Below are positions 17,341-25,755 of a stretch of 64,000 nucleotides of DNA, in pieces. A program made the position numbers and the translations under genes. The stretch comes from Candidatus Gastranaerophilales bacterium. GTDB lineage: Bacteria > Cyanobacteriota > Vampirovibrionia > Gastranaerophilales > Gastranaerophilaceae. Each line of letters begins with the position of its first letter. Position 1 is the stretch's first letter. The stretch spans positions 1-64,000 of the forward strand of contig CANRGC010000004.1 in the NCBI GenBank assembly GCA_947630045.1, written 5' to 3'. The notes under the pieces were generated by a model. That model was not told the origin of the DNA. It worked only from the letters and a program-made list of their open reading frames with translations, and made no database searches.

Positions 17341-18321
17341 ATGAACTGGTTTGGCTGGCAAATTGACTATTTATTATTTCTTCAAAATTTTAGAGATTTA
17401 ACAAACCATATTTTTGATAATTTTTTCTTCGCCATGTCTGATTTTGGAATTGCAACCGTTACTTATTTTCTTTTGTTCGGGGTTTATTGGTGTGTAAACA
17501 AAAAAATCGGTTCCTTTATGATAAACTGTTTTGCTCTTTCTTATATGGCAAACATTTTTCTGAAATTGACTTTTTGCATATACAGACCTTGGATTATCGA
17601 CAGCAGGGTAAAACCTCTTGAAAAAGCTTTTCTGACCGCCCCCGGATATTCCTTCCCAAGCGGACACACGGCAGGGGCAACTTCCTGTTGGGGAAGTTTT
17701 GCCGCTTCATATTGGAACAACAAAATTATAAGATATTCATCACTTATAATAATTCTTCTTGTTATGTTATCAAGAAATTATTTGGGCGTTCACACCCCGC
17801 AAGATGTTATTGTTTCTTTTATTGTCGGTATCGCATTTATAGTCGGAATTAAAAAACTGTTTGATTTTATGGATAAAAAAGAAGACAGATACGGCTATTT
17901 TATTGTCTTTGCTTTTATTGCCATAATTTTACTCGGGTTATATATTTATTTCAAACCATACCCGATAGATTTTGTAAACGGTGAACTTTTATATGACCCA
18001 ACGGACGTTAAACTGAGCAGTATTGCAAGAATTTTTAACCTCTTCGGGCTTATTTTCGGGTGTTATTTGGAATTAAAATTAATCAATTTTAAGGCGGAAC
18101 ACGGCGGAATTATTGAAAAAATATGCAGACTCGGGCTCGGGCTTTATATTTTAAACCTTCTTGATTTAAATTTGGCTGATATTTTGGGCGGCTTTGTTGA
18201 TTATCAAGCGGGAAAATGCGCCGCATATTTTATTTTAGGTCTGTTCCCGACATTCATCTATCCTTGTTTTATAAAGCTTTTTGAAAAACTGACCTTGAAA
18301 AAAGAAACGGAAGCAAAGTAA
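17341..18321 (+). CDS. PAP2-type membrane phosphatase
   Basis: Polytopic membrane protein of the phosphatidic-acid phosphatase type 2 family, which dephosphorylates lipid phosphates (for example undecaprenyl or phosphatidyl phosphates) at the membrane. The three PAP2 motifs are present: KLTFCIYRP near residue 75, PSGHT near residue 105 and SRNYLGVHTPQDV near residue 143. About eight hydrophobic segments; the C-terminal half (from about residue 190) has further membrane helices beyond the minimal domain. AAGGAGA precedes the ATG, with TACGAT as the likely -10. Substrate not predictable from sequence. Confidence 0.88.
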   Translation: MNWFGWQIDYLLFLQNFRDLTNHIFDNFFFAMSDFGIATVTYFLLFGVYWCVNKKIGSFMINCFALSYMANIFLKLTFCIYRPWIIDSRVKPLEKAFLTAPGYSFPSGHTAGATSCWGSFAASYWNNKIIRYSSLIIILLVMLSRNYLGVHTPQDVIVSFIVGIAFIVGIKKLFDFMDKKEDRYGYFIVFAFIAIILLGLYIYFKPYPIDFVNGELLYDPTDVKLSSIARIFNLFGLIFGCYLELKLINFKAEHGGIIEKICRLGLGLYILNLLDLNLADILGGFVDYQAGKCAAYFILGLFPTFIYPCFIKLFEKLTLKKETEAK

Positions 18322-18396
18322 ATAAAATAGTTTTGGCTGTTATCTTTATTGAATTGCGCTTAAAAATAAGATAAAATCAGAAATATAAAAACACGG

Positions 18397-19452
18397 ATGT
18401 TTAAAAGGTTTTACTTTATGATTAAAAAATTTGTTCTTTCCTCCAAAAAGGAAAAAAGCACTTTATCGGGTTTTACTTTAGCTGAAATTTTAATAACATT
18501 AAGCATAATCGGAATTGTTGCGGCTATTACCATTCCTTCTTTAATGGCAAATGTTCAGGAAAAAGCTTGGGCTGCGCAAAAAAAGGCGCTTGCGGCAAGA
18601 ATGAGCCAAACTTTTCCTCAGCTATCAAAGTTAAACGGTTACGGAATAGGTACGGACGGGACGATAGACAAGGCAAATGCGGCGCAAATTTTTATAACGG
18701 AAGGTTTATCTAAGGTTTATAAAATTGCAAGCGTTTGTTCAAAAGATAATATTTCATCTTGCGGAATACCTTCTCAGATAACGACTTTGGGCGGTACAAA
18801 ACAATATACTTTTCCTAAATCTTTTGCCGAATTAAATAAAATTTTAACTTCTTCCGTAAAAGATGAAAACAATAAAGACAGAAACACGCTTGAAAACGGC
18901 GGAATTATTGAAGACACTGATGTTGCCGCTTTTGAAACAATGAACGGGGAATCAATTGCGCTTTTTTATAACCCGAAATGTAAACAAATCTCTTCGGTTA
19001 TAACAAACAAATATGCGCAAAGTGAAGTCTGCGCCAATCTTATATACGACTTAAACGGAACAAAAGCGCCAAATGAAGTCGGGAAAGACATTGGTTTTAT
19101 TACCGTGTTTTCTTCAACTGACCCTGTTGTTGCCGCTCCTGTGCCGGTTTTACCCTTTTATGATAAAGGAAAAAGCATGTATGGTGAAAGCGGAAATGAT
19201 GCTATTTCTTATTGCAAAAGCCAAGATACAAATTCAAGGCTTCCCGATATGTATGAAGGGTATTCAATGTTTTTAAATGACCAGCTTTTGGGTTACACAA
19301 CCGAAGGTTTCGGCGACTATTGGACAGGAACACCGATAAGCGGTGTTGGAAAAGACGGCTATACGGTTGTTATATGTTCGCATGTCGGACAATATCTTAA
19401 AAGAAAAAACAGCGACACCGCAAGCACTCTTGTAAGGTGTGTTGAAAAATAA
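18397..19452 (+). CDS. Type IV pilin-like protein with DUF1566/Lcl-like tail
   Basis: The N-terminus has a basic leader and the prepilin cleavage/methylation site G25-FTLAEILITL, followed by the pilin helix. Midway is CANLIYDLNGTKAPNEVG, matching the D-x-N-G-x-K-x-P-N motif of many pseudopilins and minor pilins. The last 90 residues (YCKSQ, RLPDMYEG, YWTGT, VRCVEK) resemble the DUF1566/Lcl C-terminal fold of lectin-like proteins. It would be processed by a prepilin peptidase not seen here. Start is ATG 18397 or 18418; the second has a better AAAAGG spacing. It stands alone, not in a pilus operon. Confidence 0.82.
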   Translation: MFKRFYFMIKKFVLSSKKEKSTLSGFTLAEILITLSIIGIVAAITIPSLMANVQEKAWAAQKKALAARMSQTFPQLSKLNGYGIGTDGTIDKANAAQIFITEGLSKVYKIASVCSKDNISSCGIPSQITTLGGTKQYTFPKSFAELNKILTSSVKDENNKDRNTLENGGIIEDTDVAAFETMNGESIALFYNPKCKQISSVITNKYAQSEVCANLIYDLNGTKAPNEVGKDIGFITVFSSTDPVVAAPVPVLPFYDKGKSMYGESGNDAISYCKSQDTNSRLPDMYEGYSMFLNDQLLGYTTEGFGDYWTGTPISGVGKDGYTVVICSHVGQYLKRKNSDTASTLVRCVEK

Positions 19453-19481
19453 AACTCATTACATCTGAATAAGTCTTGTTT

Positions 19482-20468
19482 TTAATTTCTTGAAAATGCT
19501 TCCAAGGTCAAAGGTTCATCTGTTTTAATGGGATTAAAATAGGCACAGGAAGCAACCATTGCGGCATTATCCGTACAAAATTTCATCTGGGGCGCAAAAG
19601 TTTTATAGCCTTCATTTTGAAGCGCAAAAAGTTTTTTTCTCAGCTCGGAATTAGCGGCAACTCCGCCCGATAAAACAATTGTTTTGATACCGTATTTATC
19701 AGCAAGTTTTTTTGTTTTATTTATAAGAGTTTTTGTAATTCTTTCCTGAAAACTTGCACAAATGTCTTTAACGGGAAGATTATCTTTGTCATAGCTTTGA
19801 ACAACCCTCAGAACAGCGGTTTTAAGCCCTGAAAAGCTGAATTCGTTTTCTTTAACTTTGGCTTCGGGGAATATAAATGCCTTTTTATTTCCTTCCTGTG
19901 CAAGTTTATCGAGTTTTATACCCCCCGGATACGAAAGCCCCATAAGCCTTGCCACTTTATCATAAACTTCTCCCGTTGCGTCATCTGTTGTGGAAGCTAT
20001 GATTTCCTGTTTGTCATAGTCTTCAACCTTTATAACCTGAGTGTGTCCGCCTGAAACCAAAAGACAAATAAAAGGCGGTTTTAAGTCAGTTTCAAGAAAA
20101 TTTGCACAAACATGCCCCTGAAGGTGATTAATTCCGATATACGGCTTATTATAAACAAGAGAAAGAGCCTTTGCGGCATTTAACCCGACAAGCAAACACC
20201 CGACAAGCCCCGGTCCAACCGTTGAAGCGTAAGCGTCAATGTCGTCAGGGTCAATATTAAAGTCTTTTTTTGCAATATCAAACGCCTCATTTACAACAAT
20301 ATTAATTGTGTCAAGGTGTTCTCTTGCAGCCACTTCGGGAACAACCCCGCCAAAAGCCTCATGGGTTTTAATTTGAGAAGCAACAACATTTGCAATGACT
20401 TCTCTGCCGTCTTTGATTATTGCCGCCGCCGTTTCATCGCAGCTTGTTTCTATTCCTAAAATTAACAT
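19482..20468 (-). CDS. tsaD: tRNA N6-adenosine threonylcarbamoyltransferase TsaD
   Basis: Transfers threonylcarbamoyl to A37 of ANN-decoding tRNAs with TsaB and TsaE. GIETSCDETAAAI opens the ASKHA fold; the metal-binding HLQGH lies near residue 109, followed by LLVSGGHTQ, and SGGVAANSELR is in the C-terminal lobe. Length 328 is typical. AAAAGGA precedes the ATG, inside the tail of the dapL terminator, so expression may rely on read-through or a promoter within that region. Confidence 0.96.
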   Translation of the reverse strand: MLILGIETSCDETAAAIIKDGREVIANVVASQIKTHEAFGGVVPEVAAREHLDTINIVVNEAFDIAKKDFNIDPDDIDAYASTVGPGLVGCLLVGLNAAKALSLVYNKPYIGINHLQGHVCANFLETDLKPPFICLLVSGGHTQVIKVEDYDKQEIIASTTDDATGEVYDKVARLMGLSYPGGIKLDKLAQEGNKKAFIFPEAKVKENEFSFSGLKTAVLRVVQSYDKDNLPVKDICASFQERITKTLINKTKKLADKYGIKTIVLSGGVAANSELRKKLFALQNEGYKTFAPQMKFCTDNAAMVASCAYFNPIKTDEPLTLEAFSRN

Positions 20469-20483
20469 AAAATTCCTTTTAAA

Positions 20484-20503
20484 AAGGGGGTTAAAACCCC
20501 CTT
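20484..20503 (-). terminator. dapL terminator
   Basis: Hairpin AAGGGGGTT/AACCCCCTT with a 2-base loop, followed on the minus strand by TTT. It sits between dapL and tsaD. Confidence 0.75.
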
Positions 20504-20506
20504 ATA

Positions 20507-21700
20507 TTAAACTAAAGCGCCTTCTTTCGACATTGAATAGCAAATTCCCGCTTCCTTCATTCTTTGAATTGCTTTTTTCAAAACGTCGACAGGCTTTGTA
20601 ATTGCTATTCTTATATATCCTTCGCCATATTTGCCATAGCCGTTTCCGGGCGGCACAACAAGGTGAGCTTTTTCAAGCATGACCGTTGCGAATTCTTCGC
20701 TTGTAAAACCTTTCGGGCATGGAACCCAAATATAAAAAGTTGCTTTTGAAGGCTTGATATCCCAGCCGAGATCTCTTAAGCCCTGTTCCATAACCTCTTT
20801 TCTTTCTTTATACATAAGGTTTAACTTTTGAATTTCTTCCGCAGGAGCACTGTATCCTTTAATTGCAGCTTGTTGAACAGCTTTGAAACAGCCTGAGTCA
20901 ATATTGTTTTTAATTGTTCCCAAAGCCTTAATTGCCTCTTTATTCCCCGCAACAAAACCGACTCTCCAGCCTGTCATGTTATATGATTTTGAATGAGAAT
21001 AAAATTCAATTGCAACATCTTTTGCCCCTTCAACTTCAAAAACCGAAGGTGCAACATAGCCGTCATAAGTCATTTCGCAATATGCCATATCCGAACAGAG
21101 CAAAATATCATATTTTTTGCAGAACTCAACGGCTTTTTTATAAAAATCTAAGTCACAAACTGCCCCTGTCGGGTTGTTTGGGTAATTTATAAACATAATT
21201 TTTGCAGCTTTTGCAACATCAACAGGAATTTTATCCAGCTCGGGCAAAAACCCGTTTTCAGCTGTTAGCGGCATTGAATAAGGTTCTCCGCCCGCAAGAA
21301 TTGTTGCATTTTGATAAACGGGATACCCCGGATCAGGGCAAAGCGTAACATCTCCGCTATCGACGAATGCAAAGAAAACATGGGCTATTGCTTCTTTTGA
21401 ACCGATATTTGCCAAAATTTCATCTTTCGGGTCCATATCAACGTTAAATCTTTTCTTCATCCAATCAGCGCTTGCCTTTTTAAATTCAAAAGTGCCGTCA
21501 TACGGGGGATAGTCATGGTTTTTAGGGTCGTTAATCGCAATATGCATTTCATCCACAACAGACTGTAATGTCGGCATGTCGGGATCGCCGATTCCGAGAG
21601 AAATTACATCAATTCCTTTTGCCTTGGCTTCGGCAACTTTGGCGTCTATTCTTGCAAATAAATATGGTGGTATTCTGTCTAATCTTTTCGAAGTTTTCAT
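20507..21700 (-). CDS. dapL: LL-diaminopimelate aminotransferase (DapL)
   Basis: PLP enzyme converting tetrahydrodipicolinate directly to LL-diaminopimelate, the short lysine/peptidoglycan route known from plants, cyanobacteria and Chlamydia. The family motif SHSKSYNMTGWRVGF carries the PLP lysine near residue 236, with NYPNNPTGA near 172 and a C-terminal RIAITKP. Residues RLDRIPPYLFARID match the second DapL subfamily. AGGAG lies 10 bases before the ATG. Confusable with other class I aminotransferases, but the start and length (397) favour DapL. Confidence 0.9.
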   Translation of the reverse strand: MKTSKRLDRIPPYLFARIDAKVAEAKAKGIDVISLGIGDPDMPTLQSVVDEMHIAINDPKNHDYPPYDGTFEFKKASADWMKKRFNVDMDPKDEILANIGSKEAIAHVFFAFVDSGDVTLCPDPGYPVYQNATILAGGEPYSMPLTAENGFLPELDKIPVDVAKAAKIMFINYPNNPTGAVCDLDFYKKAVEFCKKYDILLCSDMAYCEMTYDGYVAPSVFEVEGAKDVAIEFYSHSKSYNMTGWRVGFVAGNKEAIKALGTIKNNIDSGCFKAVQQAAIKGYSAPAEEIQKLNLMYKERKEVMEQGLRDLGWDIKPSKATFYIWVPCPKGFTSEEFATVMLEKAHLVVPPGNGYGKYGEGYIRIAITKPVDVLKKAIQRMKEAGICYSMSKEGALV

Positions 21701-21724
21701 TTGTACATGTCTCCTATTTTGTGC

Positions 21725-21734
21725 TACAATTGTA
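21725..21734. promoter_or_regulatory. Symmetrical -10 element shared by dapL and the TPR-NHL gene
   Basis: TACAATTGTA is a perfect palindrome. On the plus strand TACAAT (with an upstream TGC) ends 6 bases before the leaderless ATG at 21737. On the minus strand the same element gives a start near 21722 and a leader of about 22 bases with AGGAG for dapL. Confidence 0.55.
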
Positions 21735-21736
21735 TC

Positions 21737-22780
21737 ATGAAAAAGAAATTTTTGTTGAGTGTTTTTTTATCATTAATTTTGTTTTCGCCCGCTTTCGGTG
21801 CAGGTGAAGACGACGCTACCGTTTTGTATAACAAGGGAATAGACCTTTACGAACAAGATAAAATCGAACAGTCTATCGCCACGTTTAAAAAAGCCGTTGC
21901 AATTGACCCGAATTTTTATGAGGCTTATTACAACCTTGCAAGAATAGAAGAAGCCGCAGGAAAAACTCAGGACGCAATCGCTTCGTATGAAAAACTTTTA
22001 AAAATTGCGCCGGATGATTATGAAAGCACATATCAATTCGGAGAATTTTTGTATAAAAAAGGATACCTGTCAAAATCATTGTCTTATTTGACAAAAATTC
22101 CTTCCACATCAGAATACGGTAAAAAGGCAGCGCCTCTTTGCGAAAAGATTAAAAAACGTCAGGTTGAACTTGCCGAAGAGTCTAAATTAAAAGCGGCTCA
22201 GTCGATGAAAACTTCCACTGTCGGAAATGTACAAGCGCCCTCGGGGCTTGTTGTTGACAACAAGGGAAATATTTATGTTGCAAGTTTTACCGAAAACAAA
22301 ATTTTGAAAATTTCAAAAGACGGAACCCAAACGCTTGTTGCGGACAAAACAAAAGGAATAGAAGGCCCGATTGGAATTGCAATTGATTCATACGACAATG
22401 TCTATGTTGCAAACTATACAAAAGGCAGCGTTGTTGTAATAGACAGCCTTGGCAAGCCTCAAACCCTTATGTATGTTAAAAAACCATACGGCATAAGTAT
22501 TGATGAAAATAAAGGAAAGCTTCATATAACCGAACAACAGAATAATTCAATTTTGTCTTTTGATGTTTCGGATATTTTAAAAAATTCTCAAAAAACGCTC
22601 AAACCTGAAGTTAAGGGCGAATTTAGCGAAATTAAACCTGAGCCGAAAGTCATTACCGTGCCAAAAAAAGATGACCTTCCTCTCGGAGTGCCTTCAATTC
22701 AAGAGTCGAATTTTACGAAAAACCCCTCAACAAGCATTACTGCACCTATCATGATTCCGTCAGGAAGCATGTTTGACTAA
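21737..22780 (+). CDS. Secreted TPR and NHL-repeat protein
   Basis: Sec signal peptide (MKKKFLLSVFLSLILFSPAFG), then about three tetratricopeptide repeats (residues 25-135; LYNKGIDLYEQDKIEQSI, YYNLARIEEAAGKTQ) and then at least three NHL-type beta-propeller blades (GLVVDNKGNIYVAS, GIAIDSYDNVYVAN, GISIDENKGKLHIT). The C-terminal 80 residues are Pro/Lys-rich and probably disordered. TPR-NHL fusions usually act as envelope scaffolds; the partner is unknown. I start at 21737 because TACAAT is 6 bases upstream and the signal peptide begins there, although the frame is open earlier. Confidence 0.82.
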   Translation: MKKKFLLSVFLSLILFSPAFGAGEDDATVLYNKGIDLYEQDKIEQSIATFKKAVAIDPNFYEAYYNLARIEEAAGKTQDAIASYEKLLKIAPDDYESTYQFGEFLYKKGYLSKSLSYLTKIPSTSEYGKKAAPLCEKIKKRQVELAEESKLKAAQSMKTSTVGNVQAPSGLVVDNKGNIYVASFTENKILKISKDGTQTLVADKTKGIEGPIGIAIDSYDNVYVANYTKGSVVVIDSLGKPQTLMYVKKPYGISIDENKGKLHITEQQNNSILSFDVSDILKNSQKTLKPEVKGEFSEIKPEPKVITVPKKDDLPLGVPSIQESNFTKNPSTSITAPIMIPSGSMFD

Positions 22781-22802
22781 AGAGCATTGTATCCTATATA
22801 CT
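22773..22802 (+). promoter_or_regulatory. Leaderless promoter of the LOG gene
   Basis: TTGACT (22773-22778, overlapping the previous stop), 18-base spacer, TATACT (22797-22802), then 6 bases to ATG 22809. Confidence 0.6.
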
Positions 22803-22808
22803 TTTATT

Positions 22809-23402
22809 ATGGAAATTAAAAATATTTGTATATTCTGTTCTTCAAGCGATTCGCTGGAAGAAATTTATTATAAAGACGCCGAACTTCTCGGAAAACTATT
22901 GGGGGAAAACGGATATAACGTTGTTTACGGCGGTTCAAAACTCGGGCTTATGTATAAGGTTGCAAAAAATGCACAGGACAGCGGCTCTAAAATTATAGGA
23001 ATAATGCCCGAAAAACTCTATGACCTCGGAGTGAGCGAAAGTTTTTGCGATGAGTTTTATTTAACCTCGGGCATGAGAGAAAGAAAAGCTCTTTTAGATG
23101 AGAAATCGGAAGGAATTATTGCGCTTGCGGGCGGGTTTGGAACATTGGAAGAACTTTCGGAGATGATTGTTCAAAAACAGCTTTGCTATAATAACAAACC
23201 AATTATAATTTTAAATACTGCAAATTTTTATGATAACCTTTTGAAGTTTTTTGAAAATATTGTTTATAAAAAATTTGCAAATAAAAGTGCAAAAAACCTT
23301 TATTACGTTGCAAATTCGCCTTATGAAGCAATTAATTATCTCAAAAACTATTCGGGCGAAAAAGACAATTTTGAACTAAAAGAACAGGTCTTTAAAAAAT
23401 AA
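22809..23402 (+). CDS. LOG family protein (nucleotide phosphoribohydrolase type)
   Basis: Rossmann-like protein of the LOG/YvdD family, members of which release free base from cytokinin or nucleoside monophosphates. CIFCSSSD and VVYGGSKLGLM at the N-terminus, GMRERKALL and AGGFGTLEELSE fit the family; the usual PGGxGTxxE motif has Ala in place of Pro. The frame opens at 22773 but the homologous start MEIKNICIF and the promoter spacing support ATG 22809. The substrate in this organism is unknown. Confidence 0.85.
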   Translation: MEIKNICIFCSSSDSLEEIYYKDAELLGKLLGENGYNVVYGGSKLGLMYKVAKNAQDSGSKIIGIMPEKLYDLGVSESFCDEFYLTSGMRERKALLDEKSEGIIALAGGFGTLEELSEMIVQKQLCYNNKPIIILNTANFYDNLLKFFENIVYKKFANKSAKNLYYVANSPYEAINYLKNYSGEKDNFELKEQVFKK

Positions 23403-23417
23403 ACCGTTTTTTTGTGA

Positions 23418-23423
23418 TATCAT
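23418..23423 (+). promoter_or_regulatory. -10 element of a leaderless ffh promoter
   Basis: TGA then TATCAT (extended -10), six T residues, then the ffh ATG at 23430. No Shine-Dalgarno sequence is visible. Confidence 0.5.
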
Positions 23424-23429
23424 TTTTTT

Positions 23430-24842
23430 ATGTTTGATAATTTATCGGAAAATTTACAGGAAATTATAAGAAAAGCTTCCAATAATGCAACATTAACGGA
23501 AGAAAATATGCAAGACGCAATAAGAGAAATCAGGCGTGCGCTTTTGTCTGCCGACGTTTCTTTGAGCGTTGTAAAATCTTTTATTTCAAATGTTAAAGAA
23601 AAGGCGGAAGGCGAAAATGTTTTAAAAAGCGTCAAGCCCTCTGAAATGCTCATAAAAATCGTTAATGATGAGCTTGTTAACCTTATGGGCGGCGAAAACA
23701 AACCGCTTAATCTGACGGGAAACCCCTCTGTTATAATGATGTTAGGGCTTCAAGGCTCCGGAAAAACAACCTCAAGCGCAAAGCTTGCAAAGAAATTAAA
23801 AAACGAAGGAGCCGCACCCCTTCTTGTCGGCTGTGATATTTACAGACCCGCAGCAATTAATCAGCTTAAAATTTTGGCTGAAGAAATAAATGCCGGTTTT
23901 TATACTCTTGAAAATTCAAAAAATGTCGTCGAAATCGTAAAATCTTCGCTGGAATATGCAAAAACAAACAATTACAATGTTGTGATTTTAGATACGGCGG
24001 GGCGCCTTCAAATTGATACTGATATGATGGCAGAGCTTCTTTTAATAGACAGAACTTTTTCTTTGAATGAAAAACTTCTTGTAATCGACTCTATGACAGG
24101 TCAAGAAGCGGTTGATATAGCCAAAAATTTTGATGAACAGTTAAATATAACAGGTGTTATTTTAACAAAGCTTGACGGCGATACAAGAGGCGGGGCGGCA
24201 CTATCCGTTTGTTATTCAACAAAAAAACCGATTAAACTCGTCGGAATGGGTGAAAAAATTGAACCTTTGGAAGCTTTTTATCCCGACAGAATGGCAAGCA
24301 GAATTCTTGGCATGGGAGATGTTGTAACTCTTGTTGAAAAAGCCCAAAAAGCTTTTGACGAAGAAAACACAAGAAAACTCGAAGAAGAAATGTTGAAAGA
24401 TACATTTTCTTTTGAAAGTTTTTTAAGACTTCAAAAAACAATGAAAATGTTTGGCTCAATTGACGGGCTTTTAAACATGCTCCCCATTCAAGGGTTGAAC
24501 AAAGACGATAAACAAAAAATTTCAAACGAAGGCGAAAAACAGTTTAAAAAAATTGAAGTTATGATATCTTCCATGACGCCTGAAGAAAGAAAAAAACCTG
24601 ACCTGTTAAATTCTTCGAGAAAAAAACGTATTGCAAAAGGGGCGGGCGTTTCGATTGATGAATTTAATAAATTTATTCAACAGTTTGAAATGATGAGAAA
24701 AATGATGAAAGGTTTTGGCGGGCTTTTTAACGGCTTTGGCGGTTTTGGCGGAAAGGGAGCTTCTAATCTTGCAGCAAAACAAGCCCAATTAAACATGATA
24801 AATAAAGCAAACTCGATGAAAAATAAATACAGATTTAAATAA
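23430..24842 (+). CDS. ffh: Signal recognition particle protein Ffh
   Basis: GTPase that binds signal sequences of nascent membrane and secreted proteins. The N domain (1-90) is followed by the G domain with GLQGSGKTTSSAKLA (P loop), DTAGRLQ and TKLDGDTRGGAALS. The M domain (from about 310) has the Met-rich and Gly/Phe-rich tail (MMRKMMKGFGGLFNGFGGFGG). Length 470 is standard. As a highly expressed essential gene that appears leaderless, it is a good test of start-site usage here. Confidence 0.97.
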   Translation: MFDNLSENLQEIIRKASNNATLTEENMQDAIREIRRALLSADVSLSVVKSFISNVKEKAEGENVLKSVKPSEMLIKIVNDELVNLMGGENKPLNLTGNPSVIMMLGLQGSGKTTSSAKLAKKLKNEGAAPLLVGCDIYRPAAINQLKILAEEINAGFYTLENSKNVVEIVKSSLEYAKTNNYNVVILDTAGRLQIDTDMMAELLLIDRTFSLNEKLLVIDSMTGQEAVDIAKNFDEQLNITGVILTKLDGDTRGGAALSVCYSTKKPIKLVGMGEKIEPLEAFYPDRMASRILGMGDVVTLVEKAQKAFDEENTRKLEEEMLKDTFSFESFLRLQKTMKMFGSIDGLLNMLPIQGLNKDDKQKISNEGEKQFKKIEVMISSMTPEERKKPDLLNSSRKKRIAKGAGVSIDEFNKFIQQFEMMRKMMKGFGGLFNGFGGFGGKGASNLAAKQAQLNMINKANSMKNKYRFK

Positions 24843-24870
24843 AAAACCCGCATTTAAGCGGGTCTTTTAT
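24843..24870. terminator. Terminator between ffh and the Bax-inhibitor-type gene
   Basis: ACCCGC-6-GCGGGT hairpin (24846-24863) with A-rich left and T-rich right flanks; serves both convergent genes. Confidence 0.88.
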
Positions 24871-25616
24871 TATTTTGAATTTCTTCTTGCAAAGAGTTTT
24901 AAAAACTCGATATAAACCCAAACAATTGTAATTAAAAGTGAAAATGCTCCGTACCATTCAAAGTTTTTATGAAGCCCCACATTTGCAGCCTGTTCAATAA
25001 AATGAAAATCAATAATAAAGTTTAGTGCCGCAATAATACAAATTACAATATTCACAACAAGAGCGGTACTTCCGCCCGAAAAAAGAAAGTTAGCAATGTT
25101 TGGACTAAAAAAGCTTGAAATAAAGCTTACAAGATAAAGAGCGGCAACGCCCAAAGTTGCAACACAAACGGTTGCCATAAACTTTTCTGTACATCTTATA
25201 ATTTTTGCCGAATAAAGGAAAAACATTGAACACAAAGTTATTAGCGTTGCAAGAACAGCGTTTATCGCAACCGAATCGCCGAAAGACGAAGTATACATTG
25301 CCGTTAAACCGCCAACCGAAAGCCCTTCCAAAGCCGCATAACAGATTGAAAGCAAGGGCATTTGCGCAACGGGTTTTTTATAAATCATAAAAAGGCTCAA
25401 AACAAAAGCGCCTATAAGACCCGCCGTCATGAGCATCATTGCCTTGTCACTAAAGTTGTTAAGAATAAGATTATATGTATATGAGCCGGCAGCCGCAAGA
25501 ATAGCAAGCAACACAACGGTTTTTCCCATTGTGCCGGAAACGGTTGAAGGTCCGCTTCCGTCAAGCGGAATTGAATATGCATCTATACATTCATTTTTTA
25601 AAGCGGGATTTGACAT
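24870..25616 (-). CDS. Bax inhibitor-1/YccA family membrane protein
   Basis: Seven hydrophobic helices fill residues about 28-240 after a soluble N-terminus. Order and features (GKTVVLLAILAAAGSYTY, PLLSICYAALEGLSVGG, ALNFIIDFHFIEQA, WYGAFSLLITIVWVYIEFLKL) match the bacterial YccA/DUF-type branch of Bax inhibitor-1 proteins, some of which conduct calcium or modulate FtsH. Upstream is an extended -10 (TGG-TATAAT, minus strand 25647-25642) and a strong AAGGAGAG ribosome site. Function here is unknown. Confidence 0.87.
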   Translation of the reverse strand: MSNPALKNECIDAYSIPLDGSGPSTVSGTMGKTVVLLAILAAAGSYTYNLILNNFSDKAMMLMTAGLIGAFVLSLFMIYKKPVAQMPLLSICYAALEGLSVGGLTAMYTSSFGDSVAINAVLATLITLCSMFFLYSAKIIRCTEKFMATVCVATLGVAALYLVSFISSFFSPNIANFLFSGGSTALVVNIVICIIAALNFIIDFHFIEQAANVGLHKNFEWYGAFSLLITIVWVYIEFLKLFARRNSK

Positions 25617-25755
25617 TTTTTTCTCTCCTTTTTTTAGAAATATTATACCATATTTTTATAAAGAAATGTAACAATTGTCAAAAATTAAGAAAAGATTTTT
25701 TAAAAAAAATACTTTATTAATAAGTGGAAGGTATTAGTTAGATATTGGTGTTCAA

